From Rana temporaria (lineage: Eukaryota > Chordata > Amphibia > Anura > Ranidae), in contig NC_053494.1 in the NCBI RefSeq assembly GCF_905171775.1, positions 131,976,210-132,040,209 of the forward strand: a stretch of DNA of 64,000 nt, written 5' to 3'. The translations under genes were made by a program, and so were the position numbers. This document shows, piece after piece, positions 21,887 to 33,026 of this stretch. Below the pieces are notes generated by a model, which worked only from the letters and a program-made list of their open reading frames with translations, was not told the DNA's origin and made no database searches. Each line of letters starts with the position of its first letter. The stretch's first letter is position 1.

Positions 21887-22194
21887 GGTTGATTTACTAA
21901 AGGCAAATAGACTGTGCACTTTTGTAAGTGCAATTACACTCTGCAAGGGCATTTGCTCCAGAACTTAGTAAATGAGTTAGAACAATAATTGCTCCCCCTG
22001 TGGTGGGACTTTAATAGGCCAAACATTGATATGTATAAAAGAGATTTTAATGAAAAATGGTATACATGATTACAATTGTAAAAAACATGCATAAATACAG
22101 TGTGCATGTGTATGACAAATATACATGTACAGTACAAAAAACAGCACAAATGACACAACAAATAACAAAACTCTCCTAAAAAGATGGTTCCCTA

Positions 22195-22236
22195 GTACCC
22201 GACGTGTTTCTGGTGTTTAACCGTCATCAGGGGTCA
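22195..22236 (-). ncRNA. Hammerhead-ribozyme-like motif (left arm)
   Basis: On the minus strand: GACCC, core CTGATGA, stem II GGT-loop-ACC, core GAAAC, ACG, TC cleavage position, then GGGTAC. Stem I pairs ACCC with GGGT. The core bases CTGATGA and GAAA are all kept, with no extra base before stem II except a C/A mismatch. It is the best-preserved core of the set. Confidence 0.55.
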
Positions 22237-22725
22237 AAGATAGGGAGCAGTGTGATCGTAGTTCTTTTTAGCTCAATTGGAGTGATCGCATAAGTACAAT
22301 CTCATAAGTACAAAGTATAGAGGTGGAGTTGCATCTGAGCGTCGGTCCCGCCCGATCTAGGCGTAGCAGGTGAGCATCTAAAGAAACCGGAACCTTTAAT
22401 AAGGTAATCCCCAATGAATGTCTTGCCCAGGAGCAAAGCCTTTTATGCCTGCTGGGGTCAGAGTAAACCCGCCGTGTCTCAGTCTGCAGTTTGTTTGAAG
22501 AATAGCGTTTTCCCTTGGTCTAAGGTGCCTTAGACCAAGGGAAAACGCTATTCTTCAAACAAACTGCAGACTGAGACACGGCGAGTTTACTTTGACCCCA
22601 GCAGGCATAAAAGGGACCAACGCTCAGATGCAACTCCACCTCTTTACTTTGTACTTATGAGAGTGTACTTATGTGATCACTCAAATTGAGCTAAAAAGAA
22701 CTACGATCACACTGCTCCCTATCTG

Positions 22726-22767
22726 TGACCCCTGATGACCGTTAAACACCAGAAATGCGTTGGGTAC
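22726..22767 (+). ncRNA. Hammerhead-ribozyme-like motif (right arm)
   Basis: Mirror copy of 22195-22236: GACCC (22727-22731), CTGATGA (22732-22738), a weakened stem II, GAAA (22752-22755), a two-pair stem III including one G-U, T in the cleavage position (22761), then GGGTAC. Stem II has two mismatches, so it is probably weaker than its twin. Confidence 0.5.
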
Positions 22768-23183
22768 TCTTTTTAGGAGAGTTTTGTTATTTGTTGTGTC
22801 AATTGTGCTGTTTTTTGTACTGTACATGTATATTTGTCATACACATGCACACTGTGTTTTTATGAATGTTTTTTTACAATTGTAATCATGTGTACCATTT
22901 TTCATTAAAATCTATTTTTGGCCTATTAAAGTCCCACCACAGGGGGAGCAATTCTTTTTGTTCTATATTCTATGGATGTGGTCAATACATTGATCTTAAT
23001 GAGATGGTGATCACCTCCTCTCTTTTCTAGTAAATGAGTTATAGCTTCACTTTGCAAAAAATATCCAATCACATGCAAGGTTTGGATGATGGAAGTCAGA
23101 AAAGCTCCCCCTCATTTCCTAAGCTCTGTAGCAAAATCCCTTGCAAAGTTCACAGTCTATTTACCTTTAGTAAATAAACCCCA

Positions 23184-23340
23184 AGGTCTGCGAAAGGAGG
23201 AATCTTCACCTGGGGATGACACCAAATCTACAACCCAAGTTAAGTCATTGTTTAGTATATCCCTATTGCATATATTGTCCTTGCTCATTTGCTAGGAAGG
23301 ATAGATAGCTTGTGGATTTTTATATGGTATGCATATCTTG
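23184..23340. other. Short unannotated spacer
   Basis: Between the split MITE and the retroviral LTR. Nothing recognised. Confidence 0.4.
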
Positions 23341-24393
23341 TGTAGCACTACCCCCGGAGGAGCTGCTGGTTGTTTTGGGTGGCACATTTACCTCATGGCT
23401 CCCCCAAATTCTTAGGGGTGGATGATGCGTATTGCATTTGGTAGAAGTAAAGGAATGTCCTCAACAGGTGCTCTTTGCTGTGCTCTTTATTACCCAGCCG
23501 GGTAAAAACAATAAACATGTGGTGAGGAAAGTAAAGTTGAAGAAGAAAAGAGAACAGCAGATTCAGGCGTGATGGTAGGGAAGCAGTCCTGCTCCCAAGC
23601 GTAACACTTTTCTGCGCCACTCCTGCGTGAGTGGGTTTAGCGTACACGGACAGGTCTCTCTCACTGACCTGGCAGCCGGATTATCACTCGAACATTTGTA
23701 GGATAAAGTCTCTGCCACAGACCCTCCTTGGTGAACGTCAGAGAGACACCTCTGCCACAGGCCCTCTCTGATTTATAGTTACGGAGCTAATCCTCCTTAG
23801 ATAAATTACGCCTGTATCTCCTTCAACTTGTCGCCCAGGTACCGACTGACAGGTGATCAATCCTTCCGTGTCCGGCTACCTTGATCCCTGGTGGTTTGTC
23901 GAGGCCCTTTTTGGATCGCCAGCCTCTCAATGGCGCTCCTCAGATGGACTCCCCACCGATCAGCAATACAGCTTGGGATCCTCAAAGGTGGGAACCCAGT
24001 CGCTCACTGGGTCCCCGTCGCTGTTCAGATGCTCCGGGGCCAACATGGTCCCGGAACCAGGAACACCACGTAGCACGCACGCCCCGGCCAGGTAGGCCAT
24101 AACGCCGGGGCGCCGTGATGTGGTCACCCTAAAGGTGGGTGCCACACTCGAAGAAGAAGACCCAGAACCAATGGGGTCTGCCTCATAAATACCCCTCCCC
24201 AGCATGCACAGCGAGGCTAAACCCTCCTAAATGGCTGCTGGGAAAGAGCACCCAAACATTGACTCCACTGCTGCCACCTGCAGCACCGGGGTTGGAAGAA
24301 CACCCCAGTGCAACAGAATGAGCCTACAGCATAGCCAAGCTGAGACAGAGACCCTGTTTTGCACATAACAATTTGGATCAGAGTTTAACTACA
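23341..24393 (-). repeat. Probable 3' LTR of minus-strand endogenous retrovirus
   Basis: On the minus strand it runs from TGTAGTTAAAC at 24393 to GTGCTACA at 23341. A purine-rich tract (AGAGGGAGATCAAAG) precedes it. A TATTTAT box lies near 24184-24190 and AATAAA near 23485. The last 38 or so bases match the end of the LTR at 26818-28112; the rest does not align by eye. The 5' boundary is inferred. Confidence 0.55.
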
Positions 24394-26797
24394 CTTTGAT
24401 CTCCCTCTAAATTTAGCTAGCACCGGTACCCCACCTGAATAGACACTGTCCTCAGTGTCCCATCAAAAGGTATTCACTCCTGAATACCTGGCCTGAATCT
24501 GCATTGCAACACAAAGGATAGTAAGAAAGAAGAAAATAGAAAAATACAAACATCTTAAACATTGCCATGTATGCACCCATATACAGTAAAATTTTAACTT
24601 TTTACACTCCTGACTATCTATTCTGCCCCATTCTCCGACAGTTTTTGATAGCTGATCAACCACCTATAAAACAAAAAATTGGAAGAAAAGCATGTACCAA
24701 TATACAGTAACTATTATACATATATATAGTCACTGAGGTTGGAATTGAGACTGCACCTTTCTCGTCAAAAGGCGAAATCTCCTTTCCTCCCAAAGAGACA
24801 CATCCAAATAAGTGCTGAGGTATATATAAACAATAATCATATTTATAAAAAAAAAATATTCTCTCTGCTGCAAGGCTAAAGAAAAAACATGGTTATGTAC
24901 AACAGTCTTTCTGCACTGGTAGAGGTTGCAGAACACTGACCCTTGCGGTCAGTTTGCTGGTACTACAAGGGTAAGGCAGTCCATGGCTCATTTAGAGCGA
25001 TTAGTAGAAAAAGAGAAATAAAAAAAAACAGTTTCCTCTTCTTCTTTCTTTGTGTTCTGAAGAAGCCGGCAGGACCCTATTCTCACTAACTTATCAAACC
25101 CCCAGAAGTTCTGCACAAATAACAAAATGTGGATCCGGTGGAATGAAAACAAAACTGACAAAAGGGCCATCATTCCCGTCCGTAACTTCTTTAAAGCAGC
25201 AAACAAAGGTGATAATGCAGGCATTGGGCCTACTTGTAGAACCTTGGATCAGGCAGAGTGATAATGTCCCCTCGCTGATTTGTAGTGGTAAAAGAGAAAA
25301 CTTGATCCACTTTCCCGGGACATTTGAGAACCACCCTGTCGCTGAAAATGTAGCAGCCAGGGCTCCAGTCTCTCAAGCAACCTTCAAACTGTTGGCCCAC
25401 ACAGATGAATGCATACTCTGTATTGTGGTCAGTCTTTGGTACATTTAAATGTTCCCATATTGTGTCCTGGTACCAGTCCTCTCTCTTTTGTTCAATCACG
25501 GGCATAAGAGCTGGAGGCACGTAGGGATATTCCCACCCGTAGTCCATGGCCACCTTTCTCATGAAGATGCATTGTAGGCGGGCCAGCTTAGGGAGAGTAC
25601 GGGGGTTTCCAAGTCCCAACAAGACAATAACGTCAGGAGCTCTCTTTAGTACAGGCAGAAGAGCAGGCATGGGGTTAACAATACTGGTGCTTTGCACTTC
25701 AACTTCCCATGTTAGCTGTGGGACATCCGCAGGTGCTGCGGCATCCCTAAAGTGTTTCCTGTGTATGCGGTGCTTGGCAGTCCGGGAGTTTTTACCCCCT
25801 GCGACTCAGGAAACTCCGGCTTGAACCATTTTTTACCCCATCATCAGATAATGAGTCTAAGTCCAATGTGTCATACTCCTCAGCAGGCAGGCAGGCTTGT
25901 ACGCCCTCCAACAAAGGTACTGGCTTTGTCATTCTTGCTCACAGGCAGGCCTCGACCACAGCTGTGGGAGGCCTGAGTGGGGCCCATCTTAGCAATAGCG
26001 TGCCAAACAGAGACCACATTGGTCAGCACTGTCTCCATTACGGCATCTGCTTCCACACTAGGCACACACTCATTGTCATCCGCATCGCTTCCCTCCGGTG
26101 ATACGATCGGGTAACAACCGATGGCAGAGTCAATGTAGACGAGACAGTCACGGTCTCCGGATCAGCAATCACAGCAGTTAAGGAGGGCTCTGGCCATGGG
26201 GACTCCTTTTTCGCGGTCACTGTCCCAGTAATCCAATCCACCCTGTACTCCCGAGAAGGTTCAGTCGGTGGCTCCACTTGGAACAAATAACTCTGGCATT
26301 TCTTGCACCTGGCAAAGGGCAAAAGACGAACGGCCAGCTCGAACAGCGGGGGCAGGACAGTCCGAGGGCCTCCATGCTACCGCTGGAAAATAGAACGAAC
26401 TTCCCCTGGGTCTGCATTCAAATTCCGGTATCTGTCAGGGGGACTCCAGCAGTAGCAGACATCGCGTTGACTACCGGCACAGACATCGGGGGTCGCAGCC
26501 TTCCAAATGGCGTTGATGACACAGACATGTTCGCACGACCTTCTCTCGTGGGCGGGCAATCACTCTGTCCTTTGGCGCCAAACTCAGTCTGCGTCTCCTG
26601 CAGGGGTGGGTGACTCCTGCCACCTGAGTTCTTTTTTTTTCTTACACGTGGCAGGCGCACAGGACCTCGCCGCACGTGCGCCCAACTTCAATGGCGACGT
26701 TAACTCCTTCCTCACCAGGCACAATTTAACACAGACAATTCCTTGAATTAATGGCAGATTAAACTTCTGAATTCGGGTATTTTCGAGGTAAAAGCCT
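24394..26797 (-). pseudogene. Deleted internal region of an endogenous retrovirus
   Basis: This is all that remains between the LTRs, about 2.4 kb against the 6-8 kb usual for a provirus. It starts, on the minus strand, just after the tRNA-Pro primer site. No reverse transcriptase, integrase or envelope motif is seen, so pol and env are missing. Several short frames lie in it; the longest is described separately. I cannot name the gag domains. Confidence 0.6.
25230..25697 (-). pseudogene. Unidentified frame within the retroviral internal region
   Basis: 155 codons, the longest open stretch in the region. It is soluble, rich in aromatic residues and Pro, and has no transmembrane segment, zinc knuckle or protease signature. 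Near the N-terminus is LLGLGNPRTLPKLARL and later WEYPYVPPALMP. Open length and sensible composition suggest real coding, as Gag-related or accessory protein, but the family is not recognised. It may continue in the frame below 25224, which would mean a shift. Confidence 0.4.
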
Positions 26798-26815
26798 ATC
26801 CCGGACGAGCCCCCA
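26798..26815 (-). promoter_or_regulatory. Retroviral primer-binding site, tRNA-Pro type
   Basis: On the minus strand the 18 bases read TGGGGGCTCGTCCGGGAT, the well-known proline-tRNA primer site of gammaretroviruses. It starts two bases after the LTR end. This fixes the orientation and marks 26818-28112 as the 5' LTR. Confidence 0.92.
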
Positions 26816-26817
26816 CG

Positions 26818-28112
26818 TGTAGCACTACCCCCGGAGGAGCTGCTGGTTGTTTTTGGGTCTACGCTTTGTGATTAACCCCTTAAAGTGGCTCAAAACCCTC
26901 CCTTGACATACCTGGTAATATTGGAGTTATGGACCCCAATAGCTTGTGGGGAAGAACGATATCCCATTACGCTAGAACAGATTATGCAAATAAAAGGGGT
27001 TACCTTAAATGAAAGGGATCTTGCAATATGGAAGATAGACTGCACACAAACTTCAAGATAACCAAAGTAATGCTTTACTTAAAGAAGAAACAAAGGAACA
27101 TGCGTAAAACAGTGATACTCTATTTGCAGATCCCAGCAGTATCAATAACAATATTAAGGCGTTAGTGTGAACTAGTCTACAATGTCATATAGACCTGTGT
27201 AAGCACAAAGCAAGAGGGACCCCTTCAACAAAACACATACATTGAAACGCCCTCTTGCCAAACTTCACCCAGCTCTCTGTAATAGAACTGATTACTCAGT
27301 CAACGAGCAATGCAATGAATATAGATAATATACAACTCTAAATAGATAACCCTTGGGTACTATAGGTATAACTAAGCAGGATGGCCTGACGTCCCAGGCC
27401 AAACTTCAATACAGTCTCCTGCTAACAGTTCGTGCACTTGTGCGTTGGCATGCGTTGGCGCGCAAAGAGCAATTTATAATCCGAACGGGTAATAGTAAAC
27501 TGTTAAAAGTTCCCTAAATAGTCAAACTGCAAAGATGGATATCAATGATCCGCCCTTCCCCAAGACAATCAGTACCCGTCTCACCCAACCGGTTCAGGCC
27601 TTGTCCTTCCACGACACACCGTCCGGTCAGTCAGCAGTCTCCGGTCCTCAGACAGGTCGCAGGGTTATTGGGATCTTGTCCGATGACTCCGGCAGAAACT
27701 CTGTCCCTCCTTCTCAAAGCCGCTCCACCCGGGCATATATAGGCCTCAATTGCGGCCTACTCCCCGTGGAGACACTCCTGACAGCGTTCTCCTGGGTTGA
27801 AGAAGCTGTCCTGAGAGAGGGCGCCAAACACATCCTCTCCCTTAAATTACCTTCCTCAGCAGGAGGTGCGGGAGGCAAAGTATCTTGGGGTTGCACAGCT
27901 GCTCTCTGTGTAATGTAGTTCATTACAGGCCAGGGAAAATTGAGTCTCTTCTCCTTCTGAACTCAATCCCCCAACATTCACTGCGGTACCAGAATGGAAT
28001 GTAAACAACAGGTGGCTCTAACCCAACTCGGCCACCAGCGGGAGCTGAAATCCTTCACGATCAGCAATGGTAGTCTTTTGTTTCACATCAGAAAGGGCGA
28101 TACCCCGCTACA
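26818..28112 (-). repeat. 5' LTR of minus-strand endogenous retrovirus
   Basis: On the minus strand it begins TGTAGCGGGG at 28112 and ends GTGCTACA at 26818 (TG...CA). A TATATA box lies near 27733. Its end is fixed by the primer site. Its sequence differs from the downstream LTR (23341-24393) outside the last 38 or so bases, and the outer flanks show no matching duplication. Confidence 0.75.
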
Positions 28113-28837
28113 CAGTAATACTCTTGAAGATGATGGTTGCTACTAGTTACTTACATCCACCATATCACCCTGTTGCCAGACCTCCATATATCACTCTCAG
28201 AGACAATCAACAGTCATTTGCTTTATTTTGTTTTTGTTTATTTGAGGTATATAACTTGTTTGGGGAAAGGGGATATGCGATGCCCTAAAACAGATCACTT
28301 TGCCATCATATTTAAGAATTGGTTAAAAGAATTTAGCTTTTGAAGAACTGATAAGACTCTAACAATCAGTCACTTCCCCTGCATAACACGTGCAGACTGT
28401 TGCTCCTCCTCTGCATCAACTCCTGCAGACTGGACTCTCAGGACTCCTCTCCTCCTGCACAAAACTTCACTGTGAACTATTAGTCTTTCCACCTCATCAT
28501 GTTCACTTTACATAAAGGATTACTGTGAATAGTCCTATACACTTGCTGACTATTAGTAGGCCAGGGGCCTGCAGTATCCCTTCTTGCGGCCTAGTTGATT
28601 AGCAGCTTGCTTTAATTGGTGGACCACTGATCCCAGCTAGCCCATCTTGCAAATCCTGGGCCCGCAGGTCACATCGATTTGACACAAAACCCCACAGTTT
28701 CTCCTCTGGCCTTGCACCCAGCTCCCTGGTATGCCTCTTCCAGATATTCACTGTGTTACACTCACTGACCTTCCCCCGCCCATAGTGAAGAACTTAACTG
28801 GACATGCGTTCCAATCACTTCTCCAGTCCCTGATCCA
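28113..28837. other. No feature recognised
   Basis: No coding pattern. Near-repeated CTCCTCTCCTCCTGCAC-type pyrimidine blocks lie near 28400-28460. Confidence 0.4.
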
Positions 28838-29410
28838 GGGGCCCTAATGACGCATTTTTTATGATGAAACATTGGGTGGAGCGAGGGAAGTGTAACCTAG
28901 GTTGCAGGAAGTGATGTGGCAGCCATCTTGTTGGTTTGAAACGCTGGACAATTCTGATGCCTACTTTTACCACATCAAATGTGAGTGTTCATATTTTTAA
29001 GGAATAAAAGTGCTTTATTTGTGATCTCTGCGCAATGAGCATTCCTTCTCTTTATATTTTGGAGATTACTGGAGCCTACTTACATTGGTCGGTGTACGAG
29101 TGAAATTGATCTCTGTACATACATTGATCTAATGAGAGGAGAATCAGTGTAGCCTTATGCGGAGTGGATCGACTTATGTGGAAAGGATTCATGGTGCCAC
29201 TATCTATTGCAATTGATGTGCATATCCCATGCACTAATGGCAAGAGTCAGTATTATTGGGTGATGGTGATGATCAATCCTTCCTTCTCTAATACGAAGAC
29301 ATCTTACAAGTGGATTCTGATTTGATTTGATTGATCCAGCAGCGCATCTTTGATGAACTTTTTATTTTTGATATATTTGAATCTTAAAGCGCTACACCTT
29401 TATTTTTAAA
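28838..29410 (+). repeat. Interspersed repeat with degenerate hammerhead-like motif
   Basis: At 28843-28875 the order CTAATGA, stem, GAAAC, ATT, GGGTGG follows the hammerhead-like layout, but the core G is changed and the stem III bases are lost. The unit ends near AAAGCGCTACACCTTTATTTT at about 29387. No protein is encoded. Confidence 0.4.
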
Positions 29411-29429
29411 TCGCTTTCCACTTTCAAAA

Positions 29430-30768
29430 TGTTTTATTTTTGAAAAAGGACAAGATACAGAGTAACAAACAATAAACCGAAAAGGCAGGACATTGTCTTA
29501 AAGAGAGATCAGAGGATGGGATACAACAATCGCAGTTTTACAAAAATCAATGCGAACAGGCTATCTAGACACTGAATACAATCCTAAAAAGAAAAAAACC
29601 TGTAGCGCATATAGAAAGGGAGCATATCCTCCTCCAAACATGCCGTAGACTACAAAGCCGGTGATCGCCGATCCAGCCACAGAGGTCTCTAACCCAAAAT
29701 CGGACAGGCAAAACAGGCCCCCCGCTCCCCAGCACCCCCACAGGGAACTTGCTGTGCCGAAGGGCCGAAGCCCACCCACACCCCCGCCCCGGAGGAACAC
29801 CAAATAAAGACTCAATAACCCCAGACTGGCCTCCGGGAAATCACCGATGTCAGAGAGTAGTCACTCTAAAAGAGAAAAGGGATAGCAGGCAAAGACAGAA
29901 TAAAGAAAAGATTGGGAAAGGCAAGGGGAGAAGGGGGGATGCCATACCAACTATTCATTATTAATAATATGGCTCTGATTAGGCTAAATTTCTGGAACCA
30001 GGGTAATTCCCATGAACCGGGCCCAAGGACCCCAAACCAGTTCGAAATTAAACTTTGTATTACTAAGGATACTGGCCAACTTCTCCTGGGCTATGATCCA
30101 AGACACCTTCCTAACCGCAACCTTATTTGAGACACTCGGGCACTTCCATGCCCTGGCGAGCGTGATTTTTGCTACCAACAGGATAAAATAGATCTATATA
30201 TACGAACATGCTTGGAAATCCTAGGTAAATGTGCATTAAGGAGTACAAACTCTGGAGACCTGGGAATCTCGCAACCAGCGATTCTTTTAATGAGGTTCAA
30301 TATCCTCCTCCAGAAAGATCTGATTCTGGGACATTCCCACCATACATGGGCGAATGTGCCTAGCAGTTGGCATCCCCTAAAACATAATGGATCAGCAGAC
30401 GGAAAAATCTTCGCTAGTTTAGAAGGTGTGAGATACCATCTAGTCAAAATTTTCAAGCTCGCTTCCATAAGGGAAGTATTAATAATACCTTTATACGCAC
30501 AGGTTACCGCCAACTGCCAGGTCTCCAGGCTCCACTGAAATTGGAAATCCTCCTCCCAGGCTAACATGAATGTGGATTTACTAGACGGTAAGGAAAGTGA
30601 CGCGTAGACGATCAAAATGCCTCCCCTCTGCTCCATGGACTGACTGCACCAAACTTCATAGTTGGAAAATTTGGGAGGGTTAGGTTTATCAGACCAAATG
30701 CTGTGGAGGAAATTATTAATCTGATAGAAACAGAATCTTTCTGAGTATGGAGGATCTAGGTTGCTCAC
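29430..30768 (-). pseudogene. L1/Tx1-like LINE, 3' end of ORF2, 5'-truncated
   Basis: The frame 30172-30768 (198 codons) matches the region after the reverse transcriptase of L1-clade ORF2: FQWSLETWQ, then TRWYLTPSKLAKIFP, and the C-terminal zinc-like GCQLLGTFAHVWWECP. A frameshift near 30175 moves the rest to 29984-30178 (WKCPS, VSWI). The remainder to about 29430 looks like 3' UTR. No reverse transcriptase remains, as in usual 5'-truncated LINE copies. Confidence 0.85.
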
Positions 30769-30773
30769 ACAGT

Positions 30774-31337
30774 CAGTGTTGTATTTAGGTTTTGTGCTGC
30801 CTAAGCCTGACTAAACTCGTGCACCCCCTAATTTAAATATTAACCACCCCCTTCCTGACAAGGCCACACCCCTTTCTTTTTACATTTTCGAGTGGGGACA
30901 CTAGTTCTCAATGCCTGGGTGGGGGGAATGGATTCCCTTAATTTGCACAGATTTCCTATTACTTCCTGTTTAGTTATGGGGCAGAAAGTGAAGGGAAATC
31001 TCTGCAATGGGACAGGGATGGTAAAAAAATAAATAAACTGACAGGGGCTATCCAAAATGAAAAAAAGGTGTTGCCTATAGTTCTACTTCAAGCACACATT
31101 TTTGATAATTTTATGGAGAGGACTAAGAAGATATAACCATGTCAATGGTGCAGCAGAAAACATATAGCACAGTGAGGAAGGTTATTGGTCCAGGATGATA
31201 GGACAGTGAAAATTAGAAACAGCTTGCGTTACACCAACAGTGTAGCACAAGCCAGCGGTGACACTTTCCGTGCTGCCCCCCTGCAAAGTGCTGCCCTAGG
31301 CCTGGGCATTGTTGGCCTAGGCCAGGATACAGCGTTG
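30774..31337. mobile_element. Probable hAT-type non-autonomous element
   Basis: The left end CAGTGTTGTATTTAGG resembles the reverse complement of the right end (CAACGCTGTATCCTGG). Both continue into GTGCTGCC/CCTAGGC blocks. I could not match 8-bp flanks, so the boundaries are tentative. Confidence 0.45.
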
Positions 31338-31670
31338 CAGCCGGCGGTGACCCCTCTCACTTTCTCCTTGACCGGTCGGAGTGTGGTTCGAGGTCTTCTC
31401 ACTGCAGCTAATGTCGATTAAGCCTTACTGCGATTCTTTCTACTACACTTGTGAATAGGCCCTGTATATACATTTTTATTTATAAAAATCTTTTAACGGT
31501 AATATACTAGGCTGGTGCGCCTTTGTTTTCTTTTCTCTTGTTTGCCACTAGGATATCCCTATCCATGAAGGGCAGCAAGGCCGGTGGCACCGTTGTTTGT
31601 ATTATCCTTATGGACAATTGACTTTTGGACTATCCTCTCGTGCGCAGGAGAATTTGTTTTCTGTGTTCTC
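31338..31670. other. No feature recognised
   Basis: No coding pattern. Confidence 0.4.
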
Positions 31671-31805
31671 ACATTCATATACTAGGGCCAATTTTAGACG
31701 GCAGCCAATTAACCTATCAGCATGTCTTTGAAGTGTGGGAGGAAACCGGAATACCCAGAGGAAACCCACGCAGGCACAGGGAGAACATGCAAACTCCAGG
31801 CAGGT
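31671..31805 (+). repeat. Widespread conserved repeat block
   Basis: It contains GTGTGGGAGGAAACCGGAAT, GAGGAAACCCACGCAGGCAC and GGGAGAACATGCAAACTCC. This block recurs throughout fish and amphibian genomes. I do not assert a family name. The small frame at 31625-31807 is not a gene. Confidence 0.65.
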
Positions 31806-32219
31806 AATGGGTTTTCACTCCCTGGCAACAGCTGGAGTCTTCCAGGCTTGAGCAATGGTCTGCTTAGCAGAAATAAAAACGGTATGTGGCCAATTTAGGA
31901 AGGCCCAGTATAGGGCAATGTAGGAAAGCCAGCTTGGCATTTTTACGGACCATCACATGAAAAAAAGTCTGTAGAAAGCCAAAAACTCTATTTTCTAAAT
32001 TGTTAATACCTGGTTATCCTGCCATGAAGGTCCTTAATAAGACACTTCCTATTATAGGCTGACAATATTCTGTCCCTTTCTTGCAGTTGTGTTGCTGCAT
32101 TTGTCACCCTGTCACGCAGGTTTGGCGCTTGTGCATTGTATTCCTCAATGAGCCATCATGTTTTTTTTTCTTTTACATTCAAGTAAAATATTGACACACA
32201 CATTTCTTAGTCTCTGTAG
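31806..32219. other. No feature recognised
   Basis: No coding pattern. Confidence 0.4.
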
Positions 32220-32782
32220 CAATGGTAGCCGGTGGTAATTTTTTTTTGAGGTGCAGCAAACAGTACCACCCCTCGGCGGTCGGCCGTTTGGTCGGCGGAC
32301 GGGTCAGGTGCACTTACCCCATCTATGCAGCGCCTAACCTGTGGCTTCCCTTGCTCCTCTGCGGCGGCGACGGATCTCCCTTTCCCTGCTCTCCATGGGC
32401 ATCGGCGGCTTCCATTTCCTCCCTTCTCCCCGGTGGCCAATTTGGACTCTACTCCTTTCAGGCAATTGGAAAACGGGTCTCAGACCTGTTTCTGATTGGC
32501 CAGATTGAGGCTCAGTGTTACAACAACGAATATTAATTTGCTGTTGTAACACCTGGGTGGGTTCATGGCGCAATGCTCCACACTCCGGGCCCACCCTATT
32601 TTGAAAAAACACCCCTGCCACTGTAATTCAGGCGCCCAGCGTCCTGAAAGGGTGTGGACACCTGAATTGGGGGTGCCCGCGGCGGCCATGGATAGATTCA
32701 TGCTATGCATGAATCTATTTATTATTCATATGGGGTGGCTAAGAGGGGTGCCTGGGCGCCCCTAATGGACGGGCTGCCACTG
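32220..32782. mobile_element. hAT-type MITE
   Basis: The left end CAATGGTAGCCGGTGG pairs with the right end, whose reverse complement is CAGTGGCAGCCCGTCC. Flanks CTCTGTAG and GTCTGTAG match at 7 of 8 positions, consistent with an 8-bp hAT duplication. No protein is encoded. Confidence 0.7.
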
Positions 32783-32826
32783 GTCTGTAGTACTTAAGGG
32801 GCAAATGTAACATTATTTAGATGTTC

Positions 32827-33026
32827 NNNNNNNNNNNNNNNNNNNNNNNNNNNNNNNNNNNNNNNNNNNNNNNNNNNNNNNNNNNNNNNNNNNNNNNNNN
32901 NNNNNNNNNNNNNNNNNNNNNNNNNNNNNNNNNNNNNNNNNNNNNNNNNNNNNNNNNNNNNNNNNNNNNNNNNNNNNNNNNNNNNNNNNNNNNNNNNNNN
33001 NNNNNNNNNNNNNNNNNNNNNNNNNN
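32827..33026. other. Assembly gap (200 N)
   Basis: Exactly 200 ambiguous bases, so the true length may differ. The frames spanning it are artefacts. Confidence 1.

Larger units (their letters stand above)
21980..23027. mobile_element. Inverted-twin insertion with 14-bp target duplication and two hammerhead-like motifs
   Basis: TAGTAAATGAGTTA is present at 21966-21979 and 23028-23041. The insert is a near-perfect inverted repeat: the left arm to 22525, a 2-base spacer, the right arm from 22528 to about 22952. The left arm keeps about 94 bases (near 22347-22440) that the right arm lacks. Beyond the palindrome the right side has a further 70-base tail. A duplication this long points to target-primed reverse transcription, not a cut-and-paste transposon. 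Each arm carries one hammerhead-like motif. Confidence 0.85.
21887..23183. mobile_element. MITE split by a later insertion
   Basis: The left end GGTTGATTTACTAAAGGCAA and right end TTTACCTTTAGTAAATAAACC are near reverse complements, as are the next blocks (TAGACTGTGCACTTT and AAGTTCACAGTCTA). The body is interrupted at 21980-23027 by an inverted-twin element. Removing that insert and one copy of its 14-bp duplication gives a short palindromic MITE. Confidence 0.7.

Noticed and set aside
25055..25085. CTGAAGAAGCCGGC as a hammerhead core
   Set aside because: No GAAA block or closing stem follows.
27535..27918. 127-codon plus-strand frame
   Set aside because: It is antisense within the retroviral 5' LTR and shows no domain.
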